Assembly: GCA_938002705.1 (NCBI GenBank) | Contig: CALLAG010000139.1 | Location: forward strand, 1 to 19,422 | Direction: 5' to 3' | Origin: an uncultured Saprospiraceae bacterium | GTDB taxonomy: Bacteria; Bacteroidota; Bacteroidia; Chitinophagales; Saprospiraceae | DNA length: 19,422 bases | Part shown: piece by piece, positions 10,001-17,241 of the stretch | Layout: each line of letters opens with the position of its first letter | Position numbering within the stretch: position 1 is the stretch's first letter | Position numbers and translations under genes: made by a program | Notes under the pieces: model-generated | Database searches by the model: none | Told to the model about the DNA's origin: nothing | Seen by the model: the letters and a program-made list of their open reading frames with translations, nothing else

Positions 10001-13000
10001 ATAGGTGTAATTAATGTTGCAATACCATTGCCATCATCACTCCAGTCCGCATCATTAAGTGTCAGTCCATTAGGGATATAATCGACTAAGCCTATATTAA
10101 ATGCACTTACATTACCTTGATTAATAACTGCTATATCAAAGGTAACATCATCACCTGGCTCGTATGGTGCCGTACTTACATTTGAGATAGTCTTACGTAA
10201 GGCCAAATCAAACTTAGGACAGAAGTCTACATTATTATTATCCTGAACCTCTACTGTAATCGTACAGAAAGATTGTATAAGTGTATCACTACCAGGGTTA
10301 CATAATGTCACCCATAGCTCTACTTCATTATCTCCAAGATCTGTACAATCAAATATCTTTTTCACGTCAAGTGTATCTGAAGAGAAACTTAACTTAACAG
10401 GTAGTCCGCAGATATGTGTACTACTTGCATCTATCATCTCTGGGAATATACAAGCCATCTCGTTATCTGGTGTACCGTCATTATCAAGATCCATAGGTAC
10501 TAATCCTATGCTTAATCCGTCTTTACAAGCTGCTGTTGGCGCTTTGACATTGATAACACTTATTGCCTTAGAGCATGTCGTTACATTACCACATAGATCT
10601 GCAAATGATGTAAATGCAATATGCTCCCCTATTGGTAATTTTCCTGTGAACGTGTAAGTACTAGATGTAATCGAATCTCTGAAGAACGTACCATCACTTA
10701 ATCGTAATTCGAAGTTCGTTCTTATTCTATCGTTATCTGTACAGTCATCATCAGCAACTACTGTAAAGCTAACATCTCCAAAATCACAATCATCTGTTCT
10801 TACTATGATATCATCACATCCGCTTAATATCGTCGGACCTACAGTATTCGTCACTTTGATAGTCTGCTCATGCTTGATAGGCTCATATAATGGATCGTCA
10901 GACTGACACCAATCGATGATCGTATATGTTCTTAATATCTTAAGACATGCATCAGAATCTGGACCTGCAAATGAGAACGTCTGATCAGTAAATGTAATTC
11001 CGATCATAGCACATGCTTCCTCATCATATGTAGGTAAGCCAAATCCTTCTGGTAGATTTTCTGGTTGTAGATCTCCAGCAGAACAGCCCATATCTGTAAA
11101 GTAATCCTGTGGTAATACTACAGAACTAAGATCGAATGGTGTAGGATTAACTAAAGTTATCTCTTGTGTACAAGAACTACTACCACCATTATCTGATGCT
11201 GTAAATGTTCTCTTAATCATACCTTGTCCGCAAGAGTTAACTCCTTCTACAAAACTTTCTTCTATTGTAAATGTACACGAGTCGATAGCAGTTGCTGTAC
11301 CAAACTGTGATAAATTACTGAAGTCTAATGGTGTATCACAATCGATATCCATATTAGGAGGACAGGTAAGCTGTGGAGCTACTTTATCTTGTACAGTAAC
11401 TGTGACCATACAATCATTAAATCTTCCACCTTTGTCTATTGCTCTGAACACGACCATCTGCTCACCTCCAGTATCTTCGCAACAGAACTTCACTTCATCA
11501 CTGAATCCACAAGGATCAGAAAGCTCTACCACATAGTATGTCTCTACTAATCCACCATTAACTATCACATAGTTACCATTAGCATCTACGATCACATTAT
11601 CTCCTTCTGCATCAAGTACTGTCGTCGATGCAAATGCATCGCAAGCGATATCAACATGATTAGTAAATGTAAATCTGCCTTGGTGTCCATCGTCAATGAT
11701 ACCAGTATAATACGTGGCTCCAGGGTTAATAGCATTAACCTGCTCGTATACCCAATCCTTCTCCTCACATGATTCTTCTCTTAAGATCATACCACCAAAA
11801 GCTGTTGAGTATTCGAATGCATTTAATGCATTTGTTTTATCATTAGATAGATAGTATAATCTACCATTTCTCTCTCCTAAGTAGCTCATGTCATCAAAGA
11901 CAGGTCTTACACAATCACAGTTACTATTAACTCTTCTCGCGAGGAACTTGTATAAGCTACAATCATCATAACTACCATCATCGAATGTATGCGCAAATGC
12001 CTTAGCTGTTCCGTTAGATCTTAATGACACTGAGGTACGTCTATCACAGACCGCTACTGGAGCAACTCTATCGATAACTGCAACAGACATAGTACATGTA
12101 CTTCTATTACTACAATCATCATAGATATTATATGTTACAGTATTTACACCATTAGGTAATATTACATCTGGGTCACTTGTGACATTCTGTAAGAATCCGC
12201 CTGGGTATGTTATGTCATATGTAAATGTCTTACTACAATCATCCGATACGTCAGGTAATGGGATCGTCACGTTCTGATCACATCCAGGAGTACCGTTAGT
12301 ACTTAAGGTGATATTAGGAGGACATACTACCATTGGTCTTAATGTATCCACTATCTCGATAGTCTGTACATACTCTGTAAAGTTATTGTTAGAACACCAG
12401 TCTTCATATGCCACGAATGTTCTCATTATCTTAGTCGTACAGCCTGTATTAACAACTGTAAAGTCTGAATAATCTATGTAGAAATTACAGTAGTAATCTC
12501 CTTGTGGCAGAAGCGGTCGTCCGTACAATGTAGGTACACCTGTAAGATCTAATCTTGGTCTTCCATCTACATCATATATTGTATCATTACACAGTAGATT
12601 ATTCATATCCGCCACCGTAAGATTGGCTGGAAACTTGATACTATCTACTTCTATTCTTTCTAATCTTATTGTCTGATTACATTCTGGTGATTTGTTACCG
12701 TAACCATCCGTTGCTATATAGGTTCTTGTGACTTCTTTGATATAATTATCATCACAGAATAACGGCTTAGTAGTCTCTCCTATCAACTCAAAAGTGGCAG
12801 TACTACAATTATCAGCTACAAGCGGGACATAGTTATCTAGTTCGTAGCAAGGCATTACGATATCTTCACACTGGATAGTTGGGCCTAATTTATCTTCTAC
12901 ATTAATAGTAGACCAACAAGAGTTACCGTCGCATGGATTAATCACTTTGACCATAAGACTCGTCCATAGATGATCTTCAGTTAGTATACCATTAGGTACT

Positions 13001-16000
13001 ACATTACCGTTATGATCTGTAACCATAAGCTGATACACAACACCTGACATCATAGGACTTGATAGAAATTGTGCTGGTGTTAATTGTGTTCTACAGTTAT
13101 CATCTAAGGAGACATTAATCTCTGATCTACAACTCATAGGTCCTGTCGCAGTACCTACATTAATATACGCTAATCCTGGTGCAATACATCCTGTTGTACA
13201 GGTAGGCTCTACTCTTAGTTCGTGAGGTCCTCCTGTAGCTGTACCCCAATCTACCGTGACACAAGTACCTGTCGCAGATCCTGAAATCACACCACCACCT
13301 GATAGTGTCCATGCATATGAGGTACACCCTGGAATTGCATCTATACAATATGTAAATGTGCTACCACCACATACAGCTGATAAGCCATCACTATTGATTA
13401 CTGGATCAGTATATGCGCATGCACTTCCACCACCGCTTATCTGAAGATAAGCACCAGCGCCATTAGTTACTCTTACAGAGTATGGAATAGCGTCTACGAT
13501 GATACCATCTAATATATACTCACTTGTACCATCACCAAGAGACACCTCTACTAGCTGATACCCCAGAGAACCTAAAGCATATGCTGTAGGCGCCGCTGGT
13601 GGTGCAGCACTTGATGGATCGAATATATCATATACAAAGTCTAAGTACCATGTCTGATCAGATGGAGCTGTTACGATAACTTGCTCATCATATTGTCCAT
13701 CAAATTGATTAGTCGCATTAGACTTACATGTACATGGATCTTTTATCTCGATAGTTGCAAGATAGACACCTGCTGGATCTTGATCATCTTCATCATCAAT
13801 GCCATTACCATCTATTCTATTGTCATTAGCAGATAAGAATACGCCACCTGCATCATTACCCATATCTTTATCAGCTTTACTGTCTATATCCTTATCAGAA
13901 ACATCATTACCTGACATATCTATCACTACTCCTATCTCTGCATAATCTATAAGATATCCTGCTGCTGCGTCATCCATTATTTCTAAGGTCAGAGTCGCAT
14001 AATGGACTTCATTAGGTCCAAATCCATTAGGGAAGTTAATCGTCTTGTAGTACATCTGATTACTTGGATCTGATGCTTCTACCTGCCAGTCACTACCTAT
14101 TACTCTTACACCCTTAGGAATATAATCCATCACCATGACTGATGATACTGTAGTCTCTCCTTGGTTATATAACTCGATATTAAAATCAACGATATCTCCT
14201 TTCTCTACATAATCGCTCTCCGTCGTTATCATCAATGCTAAGTCTAACTTATAAGAAGTAATGCTTGCTGGATCTTCATCGTCCTCATCAGTAGTACCAT
14301 CATTATTAATCATATCGTCAGTAGAAGTATTGACCTCTCCACCTCTATCGTTACCGAATATAGAATCTGGTGTAGAATCAAAATCTTCTGTTACACCTGG
14401 CTTAGCAGAAGTCAATGCTGATATCTCTGCACGTACTACGACTTCGTCTTGCTTATAGTTAGAGTTAAGCGTATAGTGTACAGAGTAAGTCTTAGACTCT
14501 CCTGGCTCTAATACGCCGCTGTGCTTCATCGTTACAATATCAGATGTCATTACTGACCATCCTGGATTATCAGCAGGAACGAAATCCAAACTCTGAGGAT
14601 AGTTACTTGCAAGATCAAATGATGTCGTTGCTATATTACCTTGATTATATACTGTAATATCAAAAGTTACTTTATCTCCTACTTTGTAAGATCTGTTATC
14701 ACGGACCTTATTCATTAATGCAAGATCGAGAACACATACCTCTGCTGGATCTTCATCATCTTCATCTACTGTACCGTCATCATCTATCTGATTATCAGTA
14801 GTAGAATTGACCTGACCTCCATTATCATTAGTCCAGTCATCATCAGCGCTTGAGTCAGAGTCATTATCTGTATTACCATTAATGTCAGTAGCTTTGCTTA
14901 TCTCCGCTCTATTCACATACGTAGAGAAGTCACTTGCTTCTACGATCTGTAGTCTTATAATATGATCACGAGATTCTCCCGGTGCAAGATTATCAGTGAT
15001 AGATATCTTAATCATATTACCATCCTTAACCCATCCTGGGTTAATAGCTGGATCAAACACAAATGCTGTACTTAAATAATCAACAAGCTCATAGCTGTCA
15101 GCAGTTACACCACCTTGGTTATATACTTGAATCTTAAAATCAATGATGTCTCCTACCTTTACGTTAGTACCGTTGATAGCTGTCTTCATTAATGCCAAGT
15201 CAAAATTAGTTGATGACTTCAGGCCTATATCTATACTTGTATTATTTCCTGATTTTGTTATGAAATCCGCTGATGGATAATCCAAACATATCGATGTACT
15301 CTTAAGCTTAGAATTAATCTGAGATGTATTATTATCTATAGTAGGAAAATAATTTTTATTATTAATAATATAACTATTGGTGTTACTATCATATATATCA
15401 GCATCTAATGCTACAGAATAGGTCTGTCCTGCAGTAACATTATCAAATGCATAATATCCTGAAGCATCTGTAGTTGCACTACTTACTCTATTACAATCAG
15501 CGTCATATAGGTCTAATTTTATTCCTGCAAGACCTGATTCATTAGCATTCTGGATACCGTCACAATTATCATCAGCCCACACATAGTTACCTACCTGAGC
15601 ACTTATAGCTCCACATCTTGTTACGATAGCTCCGAATCCTGAAGCTTTTCCGAAGTAGTTAATAAGGTTTCTGTTGTATAATTGCTGACTTGATATTTTA
15701 GAGCCATTGATGGTACTATAACTGTGTAGTCCTCCTGAGTAATTATCAAATTGTGGATCGAATACTGTACTTACAACATTGTCAGTACCTGGTACAATAG
15801 CAATAGAACCCGTCGTAATATTATGATGATCCTCTGGATCTGCCGGGAAGTAATCGTCTCCGAAAAACTCTCCACCACCAGGTCCGTCATTATTATCGAC
15901 ACCAGAACCTGTAAGGCTTCCAGCACGTCCATTGTTTTCCATCACCCACTGACCATTCACTCTTGCGACCATGAGTAACTCACCGAATTGCTCATCTAAT

Positions 16001-17241
16001 CTGCTATTAGTTCCTGTACAATATCTGTGACCTATTCTATCTGATAAACTGATTATCATATTACCCTCCTTAGTAAATTCGAGGTCTGTCAACCAGTATG
16101 ATCTTTGCTTCCAATTAGCTTGATCATTCCAGTGTCCACCTTTGAAGTCACTGCTGAATTCTAAAGAGAAATTACCAGAAGATGTATTTAACCTATAAAT
16201 ATGAAAACTCGTTTGCTGATCATCTTTTGATGTCTCAGCAGTACATGTGACACCTACATATACAGCACCGTTATAGTACTTAACTGCAAATGGTCTATAG
16301 TCATTAAATGTACAACCCGGATTAGGGATGACATATGATTTTGTTTCTGAAGGGATAGGATTATTTACATTAACACTAACTAGTGTTCTGTTATGTAAGT
16401 TAACCACATATAGGTGACTTCCAGTATCATTAAGATCCATAGATCCTAATCCAATTCTGCCTACTTGATTACCGTAATTACAATCCATAGGATTAGATAC
16501 GACAAGAGAACCAGTGCTCTGAGCCAGACTTGATAAAGTCGTAAGCAATGTAGTAGATGGACTACCAGATAATGACGTCTTATATATAGCATCATGTCCC
16601 CCACTTCCTAAAGCTGTGTTCTGCTTGACAAAAGCAGCAGAGAATACCTGATCATTATCTTCGTCATAAGCAAGACCCCATACACTCCCAGTCTCCCTCT
16701 GAGTAGCATAGACCTTGACAGGAGAACTTCCTGTAAAGTTATTTTGAATACCTATTAGTGTTTCTTGATTTTCATTAGTACCCGATACCCCATTCACGAA
16801 GCAACTGAGAATTAACTCTGTGCTTTCGCTACAGTTATTATCCGAAGTAGCTATAGCCAGATCTGCGTTGCAGAATGGTACAAGGACTTTCTGTACATCA
16901 GTCCCATTATCAGGTCCTGAAGCAGAGATTATCTCATCGTTAGCTAAATTGAATCTAACGGTATAGTTATCACCATCAGTGAGCCCACTGACATTGTAAT
17001 TACCATTGCCATTAGACAGGGCTTGACCGACAAGCTCACCGTTGACATTATAGACCCTTACGCTAATACCTGGGATTCCAGATTCAGAGTTATCGTGGGT
17101 ACCGTTATAATCAACATCCGAGTATACAATACCTGAAATAATTCCAGAATCGCATTGGGCTGAGAGTTGAATAATAGTTAATGTGGAGAATGCAAACGCG
17201 ATAAATGCATTGCATAAATAAGATAATGTAGATTTTCTCAT
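3766..17241 (-). CDS. Giant T9SS-exported modular surface adhesin (4491 aa)
   Basis: A single uninterrupted frame encodes a protein on the order of 460 kDa. Residues 1-29 are a signal peptide ending QLSAQ. Domains in order: SdrD-B-like (30-115); a propeller-like region (about 135-545); SdrD-B-like (about 548-675); three DUF11-like repeats (679-1157); a PKD-like region (about 1160-1368); a HYR block with an embedded lectin-like domain (1369-2340); DUF11-like repeats 4 and 5 (2344-2659); thirteen HYR-like modules (2667-3721), the last nine forming an A-B-C super-repeat; further HYR-type modules (3722-4080); a carboxypeptidase-regulatory-like and dockerin-like segment (about 4083-4255); a cohesin-like domain (about 4265-4390); and a type A sorting domain (about 4406-4491; LYQNLPNPW, YDVNGKLL, final KMILIK). 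An in-frame TAA at 17254-17256 fixes the start. It is most likely a surface adhesin, comparable in style to the gliding adhesin SprB, but no function is shown by sequence. Confidence 0.93.
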   Translation of the reverse strand: MRKSTLSYLCNAFIAFAFSTLTIIQLSAQCDSGIISGIVYSDVDYNGTHDNSESGIPGISVRVYNVNGELVGQALSNGNGNYNVSGLTDGDNYTVRFNLANDEIISASGPDNGTDVQKVLVPFCNADLAIATSDNNCSESTELILSCFVNGVSGTNENQETLIGIQNNFTGSSPVKVYATQRETGSVWGLAYDEDNDQVFSAAFVKQNTALGSGGHDAIYKTSLSGSPSTTLLTTLSSLAQSTGSLVVSNPMDCNYGNQVGRIGLGSMDLNDTGSHLYVVNLHNRTLVSVNVNNPIPSETKSYVIPNPGCTFNDYRPFAVKYYNGAVYVGVTCTAETSKDDQQTSFHIYRLNTSSGNFSLEFSSDFKGGHWNDQANWKQRSYWLTDLEFTKEGNMIISLSDRIGHRYCTGTNSRLDEQFGELLMVARVNGQWVMENNGRAGSLTGSGVDNNDGPGGGEFFGDDYFPADPEDHHNITTGSIAIVPGTDNVVSTVFDPQFDNYSGGLHSYSTINGSKISSQQLYNRNLINYFGKASGFGAIVTRCGAISAQVGNYVWADDNCDGIQNANESGLAGIKLDLYDADCNRVSSATTDASGYYAFDNVTAGQTYSVALDADIYDSNTNSYIINNKNYFPTIDNNTSQINSKLKSTSICLDYPSADFITKSGNNTSIDIGLKSSTNFDLALMKTAINGTNVKVGDIIDFKIQVYNQGGVTADSYELVDYLSTAFVFDPAINPGWVKDGNMIKISITDNLAPGESRDHIIRLQIVEASDFSTYVNRAEISKATDINGNTDNDSDSSADDDWTNDNGGQVNSTTDNQIDDDGTVDEDDEDPAEVCVLDLALMNKVRDNRSYKVGDKVTFDITVYNQGNIATTSFDLASNYPQSLDFVPADNPGWSVMTSDIVTMKHSGVLEPGESKTYSVHYTLNSNYKQDEVVVRAEISALTSAKPGVTEDFDSTPDSIFGNDRGGEVNTSTDDMINNDGTTDEDDEDPASITSYKLDLALMITTESDYVEKGDIVDFNIELYNQGETTVSSVMVMDYIPKGVRVIGSDWQVEASDPSNQMYYKTINFPNGFGPNEVHYATLTLEIMDDAAAGYLIDYAEIGVVIDMSGNDVSDKDIDSKADKDMGNDAGGVFLSANDNRIDGNGIDDEDDQDPAGVYLATIEIKDPCTCKSNATNQFDGQYDEQVIVTAPSDQTWYLDFVYDIFDPSSAAPPAAPTAYALGSLGYQLVEVSLGDGTSEYILDGIIVDAIPYSVRVTNGAGAYLQISGGGSACAYTDPVINSDGLSAVCGGSTFTYCIDAIPGCTSYAWTLSGGGVISGSATGTCVTVDWGTATGGPHELRVEPTCTTGCIAPGLAYINVGTATGPMSCRSEINVSLDDNCRTQLTPAQFLSSPMMSGVVYQLMVTDHNGNVVPNGILTEDHLWTSLMVKVINPCDGNSCWSTINVEDKLGPTIQCEDIVMPCYELDNYVPLVADNCSTATFELIGETTKPLFCDDNYIKEVTRTYIATDGYGNKSPECNQTIRLERIEVDSIKFPANLTVADMNNLLCNDTIYDVDGRPRLDLTGVPTLYGRPLLPQGDYYCNFYIDYSDFTVVNTGCTTKIMRTFVAYEDWCSNNNFTEYVQTIEIVDTLRPMVVCPPNITLSTNGTPGCDQNVTIPLPDVSDDCSKTFTYDITYPGGFLQNVTSDPDVILPNGVNTVTYNIYDDCSNRSTCTMSVAVIDRVAPVAVCDRRTSVSLRSNGTAKAFAHTFDDGSYDDCSLYKFLARRVNSNCDCVRPVFDDMSYLGERNGRLYYLSNDKTNALNAFEYSTAFGGMILREESCEEKDWVYEQVNAINPGATYYTGIIDDGHQGRFTFTNHVDIACDAFASTTVLDAEGDNVIVDANGNYVIVNGGLVETYYVVELSDPCGFSDEVKFCCEDTGGEQMVVFRAIDKGGRFNDCMVTVTVQDKVAPQLTCPPNMDIDCDTPLDFSNLSQFGTATAIDSCTFTIEESFVEGVNSCGQGMIKRTFTASDNGGSSSCTQEITLVNPTPFDLSSVVLPQDYFTDMGCSAGDLQPENLPEGFGLPTYDEEACAMIGITFTDQTFSFAGPDSDACLKILRTYTIIDWCQSDDPLYEPIKHEQTIKVTNTVGPTILSGCDDIIVRTDDCDFGDVSFTVVADDDCTDNDRIRTNFELRLSDGTFFRDSITSSTYTFTGKLPIGEHIAFTSFADLCGNVTTCSKAISVINVKAPTAACKDGLSIGLVPMDLDNDGTPDNEMACIFPEMIDASSTHICGLPVKLSFSSDTLDVKKIFDCTDLGDNEVELWVTLCNPGSDTLIQSFCTITVEVQDNNNVDFCPKFDLALRKTISNVSTAPYEPGDDVTFDIAVINQGNVSAFNIGLVDYIPNGLTLNDADWSDDGNGIATLITPIAFLEDSTSTSVPITFTIDANNPGTTITNFAEISTADNDTDPTNEGPEDDDSVPDTDPTDDGVVTDDAVDNENGDEDDHDPADLKISVFDLALTKVINIASSPGPYNPGDDISFIITAYNQGNVDATDVVITDYIPEGFTFNAALSPGFTFVGNNLQTTIPSLVGGATLSVGLTLTINEDYTGNCLINSAEITSADNADNLIDQDTPLTSISNGNSPELDSDNDIDDDSNGGTDNPNDQDDYDPAKVDIICNLAPICNSVSTLSVLLDENGAASIDVSQIDNGSAAQCDNSTIVPSIDVSTFNCTNVGSGNIVTLTITDSNGQISTCQTDVTVVDDQDPTIQCQDIMTTLDANGMIVLDGFVIVTSATDNCMLADTTISTAGIDLNTINCVPQNATATVSDEFGNTATCTFQISIENNPPVANCGDFTLTLSNSGVATLTPNNVNNNSTDDCTTNLILSLNQTDFNCNNVGQNTVQLTVTDASGLSSTCLSTITVLDVTPPTALCSDFTVNVDANGDATVTAANIDNGSSDLCSNVSLQLDQTAFDCMDKGGNVVVLTVTDASSNSSSCTAVVTVNDIIPPTVTCIPDFTMQLDETGMISLSETHFIESDDDNCGVTTRSATPTVFDCSVKDTPIAVTVTVSDACNNTAQCNVNVTVEDNIAPTCTLIPDLTFAPDVEITVADVFGTFNDNCATVSSSTTIAPSTFTCDDLGVQTVIVTVNDDCGNSGQCTTDVTIVDNAVPMCVANDISVCLDAAGMYSLTPADSIAITNGTTAGCDVMFVLTFSQSDFDCDDTAAPVDLVVTLTSGGTVTTCNSTVTVIDKEAPTLTCIPNTTFDLNSMGQVVLTPGDIIAMSNDNCPVTRTIDVSVLNCDNKATPTTITATVTDASGNSNTCSTVITVEDNEAPTCTLQTGLTFAPNVTISVDDVFSSFSDNCATVSSSSTIAPSIFTCMQLGPQTVTVTVNDNCGNSGTCTTSVEIEDMDEPVCVANDITVNLDNTGQYTLDQDDIDEITNGSTAGCDANFTLDLDVVEFLCNDTNNPVCVTVTLTSQGTTTICTSKVTVLDPILPTVTCVGDFTLDLNADGQATLTPSMIIATADDNCSFNQVIDVSVLNCTNKASATIVTATVTDQANNTATCTTNVSVEDNMDPVCTLTTGLVFPPNVMIEVADVLATFTDNCATVSSASTIAPSIFDCTQLGTQMVTVTVNDDCGNSSTCTVDISIEDSSVPTAVCQDITVSLDGGGMVMIEGVEVDGGSSSACGTAFEFSVTPDNFDCQDVGDNMVVLTVTSTGGTSDTCSAVVTVEDVSPPTIVCPADTELPCNSDVSILAVFGEASAVDNCDDSVTIEEEVTSDINTCSVGTIVRLFTATDDFGNESTCEQTITINPAVNPIDDSDIIAPPTPVDFNGCFDPADIVTTGPIVDTSDADCFSLSVSFTDSPDPTNLMCQGQFTRTWVVRDSCQSPVFVRSYAQVINLDDTEGPMITGPSDIVILLDSTFADCDTFLMLPATVTDCVGGFTQSNDSPFALDNTTADASGTYPGGTTDVTITATDACGNDSNYTYSVSVIDTTAFIKECDKVIVTIQSNLMVDVNVSQTQANICSICPINNAFTLSWSDTDPDVPVMTVDCSFVGITNYTVYLWSGNMLIGSCTNLLQVLDGGGFCSQPLVGDVAGRVITENNDEVEGVTVNLYGSEMPGIDTGSDGIYAFTDMPFGGNYNVAPGKDIDYLNGVSTGDIIAIQRHILGSKTLDSPYKIIAADVNNSQDVSSLDLIELRKVILGIKDEFSNNTSWRMIDKAHNFVDELDPFVFDIPEDYLIQDFEESMLIDFIGVKIGDVNNTVVANANSTVAEKRDQTSFEFQINEKEYIQGETQQITFSSDDLENIEGIQMSVVFDNEKVELLGFIPHVDDMSIDHINVAMMDEGILNMSWNKQLADAKGELFSVIVRVKKNSWTSEMFHIGTQDYIRPEAYGTNGMLRDISLRYINNGLKDNELVLYQNLPNPWTESTVIKYYISNDDKVTLTVYDVNGKLLLNRSMNAVAGLNSFELDNSEIKESGVMYYEVMTSSKKDIHKMILIK
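4070..4995 (-). other. Regulatory-like, dockerin-like and cohesin-like C-terminal segment
   Basis: Residues about 4083-4120 (GDVAGRVITENNDEVEG) resemble a carboxypeptidase-regulatory-like Ig domain. Two dockerin-type calcium-loop and helix units follow: NGVSTGDIIAIQRHILG, and DVNNSQDVSSLDLIELRK with Asp/Asn/Ser at the coordinating spacing. IGVKIGDVNNT closes the segment. Residues about 4265-4390 have the strand pattern of a cohesin-like fold (QQITFSSDDLENIEGIQMSV, then LSMSW-like and LFSVIVRV strands). The pairing could be intramolecular or between neighbouring molecules. Confidence 0.6.
5293..6078 (-). repeat. Second copy of a three-module HYR cassette (residues 3722-3983)
   Basis: Three consecutive modules here match, in the same order and with the same landmarks, three modules at 10546-11382. 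They begin with PPTIVCPADTELPC (compare APQLTCPPNMDIDC). Next is a module with FTDxxD and RTWVVRDSC (compare RTYTIIDWC). Last is a module beginning EGPMITGPSDIVI (compare VGPTILSGCDDIIV). Divergence is high, so this is an old duplication. Confidence 0.6.
6079..8271 (-). repeat. Threefold A-B-C super-repeat of HYR-like modules
   Basis: Nine modules fall into three types that recur in strict order. A units (8271-8023, 7533-7291, 6801-6559) carry SVLNC-x-NKA. B units (8022-7786, 7290-7054, 6558-6322) carry LTFAP, FxDNCATVSS and TIAPSxFxC. C units (7785-7534, 7053-6802, 6321-6079) carry xCVANDI or xCQDI, TxGC and STxTVxD-type ends. The B units are all 237 nt and the full periods are 738, 732 and 723 nt. 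Module boundaries were placed at the (I/V)xD-x-xPxC junctions by codon. Confidence 0.85.
8272..9243 (-). repeat. Four HYR-like modules upstream of the super-repeat
   Basis: Residues about 2667-2990 contain four modules of about 80 residues beginning at APICN, DPTIQC, PPVANC and PPTALC. Each contains a DxxG turn, a (D)NC or DxC motif, an F(N/D)C or similar strand and an LT(I/V)TD strand. The third and fourth are the most alike (FxLTLS/FTVNVD, DxTxFDC) and may be the closest pair. Confidence 0.75.
9266..10212 (-). repeat. DUF11-like repeats 4 and 5 with acidic linkers
   Basis: Residues 2344-2659 hold two repeats starting FDLALRK and FDLALTK. Each contains PGDD(V/I)xF, NQGNV, a DYIP(N/E)G strand and an AEIS or AEIT strand. 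Each ends in a long Asp-rich stretch closing with DxxDPA. The linker spacing suggests calcium coordination, as in other long bacterial surface proteins, but this is an inference. Confidence 0.8.
10546..11382 (-). repeat. First copy of the three-module HYR cassette (residues 1954-2232)
   Basis: This stretch runs from VAPQLTCPPN through a module with FTDQTFSFAG and RTYTIIDWC to VGPTILSGCDD. It is matched in order by 5293-6078. It directly follows the lectin-containing block. A further HYR-type module (KAPTAACKDG) follows before DUF11-like repeat 4. Confidence 0.6.
11356..13137 (-). repeat. HYR/lectin block paralogous to the neighbouring gene at 1-1767
   Basis: Residues 1369-1962 align with residues 36-624 of the partial protein along the whole length. 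Shared landmarks include NVSLDxxC, VEDKLxPTI, YxNxS(x)xCxQT, GVPTLxGxP, IMRTxxxYExWCSN, PxVxDDC, AVCDR(x)(x)SVSLRS(x)GTAKA, FDDGS(F/Y)D and SDEVKFCC. The collinearity implies duplication of a whole block rather than independent recruitment of common domains. Confidence 0.85.
11518..11889 (-). other. Diverged C-type-lectin-like domain of the giant protein
   Basis: Residues about 1785-1909 keep the first half of the lectin fold (GERNGRLYYLS, STAFGGMILREES, TYYTGI). They lack a NWAxGQP-type loop, having an insertion-like DVDANGNYVIVN region instead. As in the neighbour, the domain is embedded between CDC and GFSDEVKFCC of one HYR-type module. It may have lost ligand binding and serve only as a structural insert. 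Confidence 0.6.
13771..15207 (-). repeat. DUF11-like repeats 1-3 with acidic linkers
   Basis: Residues 679-1157 contain three repeats of about 160 residues starting FDLALMKT, LDLALMNK and LDLALMIT. Each shows GDxVxF(x)I, YNQG, an NPGW or DWQV strand and an AEI strand. Each closes with the acidic motif DEDD(E/Q)DPA after an Asn/Asp-rich stretch (GGxxNSxxDxxI or similar). They are of the same type as repeats 4 and 5 at 9266-10212. Confidence 0.85.
15600..16840 (-). other. Propeller-like N-terminal region of the giant protein
   Basis: Residues about 135-545 contain several strand-rich units typical of a beta-propeller: VWGLAYDEDNDQVFSAAF, LYVVNLHNRTLVSVNV, AVYVGVTC and LTDLEFTKEGNMIISLSDR. A GxGxGGGEFFGDDYF stretch follows. 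I do not recognise a named family. The second SdrD-B-like domain begins directly after it. Confidence 0.45.

Noticed and set aside
3766..17241. Assembly artefact or fused pseudogene
   Set aside because: The frame is uninterrupted for 4491 codons with one signal peptide at the start and one sorting domain at the end, and repeat units are diverged rather than exact copies, so collapse or false joining is not suggested.
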